Assembly (NCBI RefSeq): GCF_001584325.1 | Contig: NZ_LSAZ01000030.1 | Location: forward strand, 1-47,629 | Direction of reading: 5' to 3' | DNA: 47,629 nt | Origin: Bacillus nakamurai | GTDB taxonomy: Bacteria; Bacillota; Bacilli; Bacillales; Bacillaceae | Shown: one piece after another, positions 44,768 to 47,629 of the stretch | Numbering within the stretch: position 1 is the stretch's first letter | Layout: each line of letters begins with the position of its first letter | Position numbers and translations under genes: made by a program | The notes under the pieces: generated by a model | The model's input: only the letters and a program-made list of their open reading frames with translations | What the model was told of the DNA's origin: nothing | Database searches by the model: none

Positions 44768-46032
44768 TTGATTTCCTCCAATAGCTTGCGGAGCCTGTAG
44801 CAGAGCACCTCAGCTTCACTAAGTGTAATGGTTAAAGGCGGACGGATTTTAAATACATTTCCGAATCCGTATCGTGACGTCCGGAGAATTAATCCGTGAT
44901 CCATCGCCCGTTTCGCGATATAATTGGTCAGCTCTACATCCGGCTCATTGTTTTCTTTTACAATTTCAACGCCAATCATCAGGCCGACGCCTCTTACATC
45001 AGCAATAAAAGCAAAATCCTCTTTCATCGTTTCTAAGCGATCCATAATATAGTTTCCGACAGTCGTCACATTCTCTAAAAAGCCGGGGCGCTGCATAATG
45101 TCAATGGTTTTACAGGCAGCAGCAGATGCCATCACATTCGAACCGTAAGTAAAGGAATGAGTATAACCGGGCAATCCTGTATACTTTTCTTCCGTCACAG
45201 TGGCGGCGACTTGGAAGCCCGTGCCTCCCAGCCCCTTAGCGACAGTCATCATATTAGGTTTTACATCAAAGTGGTCGGCAGCAAACATCTTTCCGGTCCG
45301 GCCGAAACCGGTTTGAATTTCATCAAAGATCAAAGTGATATCATGCTCATCACAAAGCTTTCTCAGCTGTTTAAAATATTCCTTAGGCGGAACGACATTT
45401 CCTCCGTTTCCGGAGATCGGTTCAACAATCATAGCGGCAATTTTTCCATTGCTCGCATACTCAATAAAATCATTAATTCTTTCTACGCACAGCATGCCGC
45501 ATGTGTCTGGTTTTTGATTATAAAAACAGCGATTGCAATACGGATCGGGAACTTGCAAACCAAAAGAAATTTGAGGCGGGAACGGTTCTTTTCGAAATGA
45601 ATTACCGGATAAAGCAGACGTCATGTAAGTTTGTCCGAGGTGGCTTCTGAATAGGGAGATAACATCAGTTTTTCCGGAATAGTACTGAGCCATTTTAATA
45701 GCTCCTTCATTCGCGCCGGAACCGCTGCTGACTTTAGGGTGTACTTTTGTGAGATTATCAGGGGTGATTTCTACAAGTTTTTCAGCCAGTTTGTTAACTG
45801 CGTCTGTTTGAAAGGAAGATGTAACATGGATCAGCTTATCTGCCTGATCTTTAACCGTGTCAATGACTTCTTTGTTTCCGTAGCCTAGATTCAGGTTAAA
45901 TGTAGCGGAGGCACAATCAATATATTCATTTCCCTCTTGATCGTACAGGTAAATCCCTTCTCCTCGCTCCATTACTACATCATCAACACCGTAATACAAG
46001 CTGTCTGGATTCGTGATTTCCTTCGTTCCCAC
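44764..46032 (-). CDS. gabT1: Class III aminotransferase GabT1 (azasugar biosynthesis)
   Basis: A 422-residue PLP enzyme of the class III (GABA/ornithine) group. Motifs: SGSGANEGAIKMAQYYSGK (cofactor phosphate), FDEIQTGFGRTGKMFA, and the PLP Lys in MMTVAKGLGGTG (about residue 265). A Cys-rich insertion CNRCFYNQKPDTCGMLC at about 162-180 could bind a metal and is unusual in the family at large. In the B. amyloliquefaciens pathway GabT1 aminates fructose-6-phosphate at C2. GTG start at 46032 after GGGGTGG. First of a three-gene operon. Confidence 0.85.
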   Translation of the reverse strand: MGTKEITNPDSLYYGVDDVVMERGEGIYLYDQEGNEYIDCASATFNLNLGYGNKEVIDTVKDQADKLIHVTSSFQTDAVNKLAEKLVEITPDNLTKVHPKVSSGSGANEGAIKMAQYYSGKTDVISLFRSHLGQTYMTSALSGNSFRKEPFPPQISFGLQVPDPYCNRCFYNQKPDTCGMLCVERINDFIEYASNGKIAAMIVEPISGNGGNVVPPKEYFKQLRKLCDEHDITLIFDEIQTGFGRTGKMFAADHFDVKPNMMTVAKGLGGTGFQVAATVTEEKYTGLPGYTHSFTYGSNVMASAAACKTIDIMQRPGFLENVTTVGNYIMDRLETMKEDFAFIADVRGVGLMIGVEIVKENNEPDVELTNYIAKRAMDHGLILRTSRYGFGNVFKIRPPLTITLSEAEVLCYRLRKLLEEIK

Positions 46033-46070
46033 ATTACCACCCCTATTAAATTATTAGAAATTCGCTTTTT

Positions 46071-46099
46071 ATCGTATTAATTATTGAAATTAATGTCAA
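46071..46099 (-). promoter_or_regulatory. gabT1 promoter with embedded operator
   Basis: TTGACA, 17 nt, TACGAT on the minus strand, close to consensus. The spacer is nearly filled by a perfect inverted repeat ATTAATT-ATTGA-AATTAAT (46076-46094), well placed for a repressor. Confidence 0.75.
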
Positions 46100-46118
46100 C
46101 GCACTTTTTGTAAAATAT

Positions 46119-46135
46119 GTTAACAATTTGTTAAC
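46119..46135. promoter_or_regulatory. GTTAAC inverted repeat, gabT1-transporter space
   Basis: GTTAAC-AATTT-GTTAAC, where each half is itself palindromic. It lies about 20 bp upstream of the gabT1 -35 and 165 bp before the divergent transporter. Confidence 0.45.
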
Positions 46136-46298
46136 GTTATCATTAGGGGTGTGCAGGGAAAAGTTATGTGATATAGTAACAATAATTGGGATTAATGTAA
46201 AATAATTTATCGACGCTTCTATCATATCCGCTAAAATCCTATTCGCATCATGTCATAACTAGTAGAGAGAAATATTATTTTACCAATAAGGAGATAAA

Positions 46299-47513
46299 AT
46301 GATGAAAACTCGTCTGCTGTGGATTGGCTGTTTTTCTTATGGATCAATTGCTTTTACACTCGTTATTCTTGGAGCCGTATTGCCTGAGTTACTCACACAT
46401 TATTCACAAAGTTACAGTAATGGCGGAATATTAGTGTTCTCTCAATTCATGGGCTTCCTAATCGGTGTCCTCGGAATGCCTTATATGGTGAAAAAGCTGG
46501 GACGCAAAAACGTGGTTATCTTTGGCTTGGCGCTCATCAGCTGTGAAATTGTGATATCCTTCCTCCCACCTTGGCCTTTACTCTTTCTTCTTGTCAGCAT
46601 AGCTGGGCTGGGCGCGGGCTTAGTAGAGTCCTGTGTAGGAACCATTATCCTCACGGCTATTAAAGAAAGACAAGCCGTGGCCATGAGTAAGATGGAGGTT
46701 GCTTATGGACTGGGCGCACTGTTTATGCCGCTGCTGTCAGGCTTTCTTATCAACAGCCACATGTGGACATTAGCATTTTCGGTCTTAGGATTAAGCAGTT
46801 TGGCGCTTTTGGTCGCTTGGAAACAAATGAGCTTCGGCAGTATTGATCAATTGCTCATACGTAAAGAAGATTCTCCCGGCACCGATAAAAAAGAAAGCCC
46901 AAACTACCGGACTCATGGATTGCTGTTTATTTCTATGGCAGCTGCTTACTTCTTCTTCTACGGAGGCAGTGAAGTATCAATCGTACACTTTATCCCCTCA
47001 ATCTTCGCTGAGAAATGGGATATCCCCAACTCTTTAGCTACGATAACGGTAACAATTTATTGGACCGGCATGATCATCGGCCGGTTATTAACAGGCCCGG
47101 TATCAGAAAAACTAACCTACCACCGGTTTCTCCGTCTCATAAGCATTGGCGGTCTGGCCGCGCTTGCCGTATTAGCGTTAAGTAAAACCGTTTGGCTCGG
47201 TTTTGCTCTTTGTTTCTTCTTAGGTCTGTTCATGGCCGGTATGTTCGCAATCGCATTAATCATCACCAATCACTTTTACCCCGGAAAAACAGAACAAACC
47301 ACCAGCATCCTGCTTGCTTCAAATGGGCTGGGAGGATCAATTCTTCCAATAGCTGTTGGCTGGAGCTTAGATGAATATCCGGCACAAACTGCGTTCTGGC
47401 TGTTCACAGCTTTGATGCTGGTCATGCTCCTGATTGTATTCAGTTTAAGAATGCTCGAAACAATTAAATCAAACAGCCTTAGAAATCATAGCAGCAAAGC
47501 AAAATCTATATAA
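46299..47513 (+). CDS. MFS transporter (sugar/azasugar type) beside gabT1
   Basis: A 404-residue major-facilitator protein with 12 predicted helices. The loop 2-3 motif appears as GMPYMVKKLGRKNV, with EVAYGLGALFMP in TM5 and IYWTGMIIGRLLTGPVSEKL at the TM8-9 loop, resembling the fucose/glucose-type (GlcP-like) branch. Divergent from gabT1 across a 266-bp regulatory space, so it may export the azasugar or import its sugar precursor; which one cannot be told from sequence. AAGGAG lies 5 nt before the first of two adjacent ATGs. Confidence 0.75.
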   Translation: MMKTRLLWIGCFSYGSIAFTLVILGAVLPELLTHYSQSYSNGGILVFSQFMGFLIGVLGMPYMVKKLGRKNVVIFGLALISCEIVISFLPPWPLLFLLVSIAGLGAGLVESCVGTIILTAIKERQAVAMSKMEVAYGLGALFMPLLSGFLINSHMWTLAFSVLGLSSLALLVAWKQMSFGSIDQLLIRKEDSPGTDKKESPNYRTHGLLFISMAAAYFFFYGGSEVSIVHFIPSIFAEKWDIPNSLATITVTIYWTGMIIGRLLTGPVSEKLTYHRFLRLISIGGLAALAVLALSKTVWLGFALCFFLGLFMAGMFAIALIITNHFYPGKTEQTTSILLASNGLGGSILPIAVGWSLDEYPAQTAFWLFTALMLVMLLIVFSLRMLETIKSNSLRNHSSKAKSI

Positions 47514-47518
47514 ACACA

Positions 47519-47558
47519 AAAAGCTAATGCTCTCTTCAGGAGGCATTAGCTTTTATAT
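47519..47558 (+). terminator. Terminator of the MFS gene
   Basis: AAAAGCTAATGC/GCATTAGCTTTT, a 12-bp perfect stem with a 12-nt loop, 5 nt after the stop. Confidence 0.82.
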
Positions 47559-47575
47559 TAGAGATCTTTTTTCTA

Positions 47576-47607
47576 AATAAAAAACCCAGCTCATGATGAG
47601 CTGGGTT
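47576..47607 (-). terminator. rRNA operon terminator
   Basis: AACCCAGCTCAT/ATGAGCTGGGTT, a 12-bp stem with a one-base centre, followed by TTTTTT on the minus strand, 7 nt after the 5S gene end. Confidence 0.85.
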
Positions 47608-47614
47608 AAAGATT

Positions 47615-47629
47615 GCTTGGCGGCGTCCT
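47615..47629 (-). rRNA. rrf: 5S rRNA, 3' end (partial)
   Basis: The minus strand of the last 15 bases reads AGGACGCCGCCAAGC, the conserved 3' end of Bacillus 5S rRNA, followed by an rRNA-style terminator. The gene continues beyond the window edge. Confidence 0.85.

Overview
The window reads as a chromosomal segment of a Bacillus subtilis-group bacterium, most likely B. velezensis/B. amyloliquefaciens. Gene content and order match the B. subtilis glmS-sigW-mur-feu region closely (proteins recognised by sequence memory, not by a search). An intact azasugar (deoxynojirimycin-type) gene trio at the right end is typical of the amyloliquefaciens/velezensis branch. The last 15 bases are the 3' end of a 5S rRNA gene, so the window stops inside an rRNA operon.

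Layout. 1-4.7 kb: amino-acid permease aimA/ybeC, ybyB, a yqeB-like membrane protein, class D beta-lactamase ybxI, sporulation gene csgA and an unrecognised secreted protein. 4.7-10.1 kb: lnrJKLMN-type two-component system plus ABC exporter (linear polyene resistance), followed by a coupled microprotein missing from ordinary ORF lists. 10.1-15.7 kb: HAD phosphatase yfnB, an Lrp-family gene remnant, permease ybxG, a MarR regulator divergent from a CidA/CidB-like (yxaK-yxaC) pair with strong palindromic operators, and a frameshifted aldo/keto reductase. 15.7-17.6 kb: a visibly AT-rich islet with a decayed class I lanthipeptide locus: a 5'-truncated precursor with an intact Ser/Thr/Cys core, a hairpin, an N-terminally deleted LanP-type subtilase, and a small membrane protein that could be an immunity factor.

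17.6-25.6 kb: glmS with its ribozyme leader, then (reading along the minus strand) sigW-rsiW and cdaA-cdaR-glmM, followed upstream by a five-tRNA cluster. This is the cell-wall precursor, c-di-AMP and envelope-stress block. 25.7-34.5 kb: ybbK, ybbJ and the complete muropeptide-recycling operon murQ-murR-murP-amiE-nagZ-namZ. NamZ, NagZ and AmiE release MurNAc outside the cell, MurP imports and phosphorylates it, MurQ converts it to GlcNAc-6-P, and MurR represses the operon. 34.5-40.0 kb: btr and feuABC-ybbA for bacillibactin/enterobactin iron uptake, with clear Fur boxes and a direct repeat that fits a Btr site; ybbA carries a frameshift. 40.0-42.6 kb: ybaS and a SulP gene (ybaR) with two separate lesions.

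42.8-47.5 kb: gabT1-yktC1-gutB1 (fructose-6-phosphate to aminomannitol to mannojirimycin) divergent from a sugar-type MFS transporter. A perfect inverted repeat lies between the -35 and -10 of the gabT1 promoter. Four point lesions in three genes (aldo/keto reductase, ybbA, ybaR) mean that real gene decay and assembly error both need to be considered.
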